A model generated the notes under the pieces. That model was given only the letters and a program-made list of their open reading frames with translations. It was not told the origin of the DNA and made no database searches. A stretch of 6,039 bases of DNA from Candidatus Epulonipiscium sp. GTDB taxonomy: Bacteria; Bacillota_A; Clostridia; Lachnospirales; Cellulosilyticaceae. Shown here one piece after another: positions 5,893 to 6,039 of this stretch. The position numbers were made by a program, and so were the translations under genes. Where the stretch lies: NCBI GenBank assembly GCA_012841565.1, contig DUUM01000294.1, forward strand, positions 1 to 6,039, given 5' to 3'. Position 1 is the stretch's first letter. Each line of letters opens with the position of its first letter.

Positions 5893-6039
5893 TCTTATTT
5901 AATTATTTTGGCTGGAAAAACTAAAACACCTTTAAAAATTAACCGTGTTGTTCCTTAATTTGATAACCCGTTGACATGGCCGATAAATTTCATTTTAAGA
6001 TTGTTATTGCTTTGCCAACGCTCGGTTTTCTTGGTAAAC
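5893..6039. other. Upstream non-coding end of window
   Basis: AT-rich DNA with no supported gene. A forward ATG at 5976 opens a frame of 21 codons to the edge, too short to judge. No exact TAnnTTTG promoter motif is found on the minus strand for the lipoprotein gene; TAGTTTTT and TAATTTTT are one-mismatch look-alikes only. Near the right edge TGCCA and CGCTCGGT (6019-6026) recall part of the dual-hairpin repeat. Confidence 0.5.

Noticed and set aside
5976..6039. Start of a forward gene at the right edge (MADKFHFK...)
   Set aside because: Only 21 codons are visible, there is no clear ribosome binding site, and the minus-strand frames here also end in short tails. It cannot be distinguished from chance.

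Overview
The window looks like part of a Bacteroidota chromosome (a flavobacterium- or Cytophaga-like organism). The DNA is AT-rich. All three substantial genes lie on the minus strand and encode exported proteins. Two are lipoproteins whose mature N-terminus (C-E-K-E-D) matches the Bacteroidota surface lipoprotein export signal. Their domain content (FISUMP, IPT/TIG and 'YTVTAEDG..TYKV'-type beta-sandwich repeats) is typical of that phylum. No rRNA, tRNA, CRISPR array, transposase or recombinase gene is visible.

Reading in the direction of transcription (right to left): 5784-6039 is an upstream non-coding stretch carrying a dual-hairpin repeat (5825-5892). 5783-4077 encodes a 568-aa lipoprotein with three beta-sandwich repeats followed by three IPT/TIG-like domains. 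4051-4028 is a strong hairpin just after its stop. 4076-3388 is a 689-bp gap with a second, diverged copy of the dual-hairpin repeat (3797-3858), several small palindromes and a doubtful 45-codon forward ORF with a signal-peptide-like N-terminus. 3387-1990 encodes a 465-aa lipoprotein with two fibronectin-III-like regions and a C-terminal FISUMP domain. 1979-1951 is a second post-gene hairpin. 1832-1 is the first 610 codons of a large secreted protein of unknown family that runs off the left edge. It has an ordinary Sec signal peptide, not a lipoprotein one.

The most striking observation is that the two lipoprotein genes share 68 bp of exact nucleotide identity. It covers the start codon, the signal peptide, the lipidated cysteine and the first part of the export signal. 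The match continues at 23 of 30 positions into the 5' leader, while the mature proteins are unrelated. Together with the structured repeats flanking the 568-aa gene in the same orientation, this suggests a modular 'same leader, different cargo' family of surface lipoproteins. It could be maintained by gene conversion or cassette-like recombination. That model is inference. The identical DNA and the hairpin repeats are directly visible.

No enzyme or catalytic motif is recognisable in any of the genes. The likely common theme is surface display of adhesive or glycan- or protein-binding beta-sandwich proteins.
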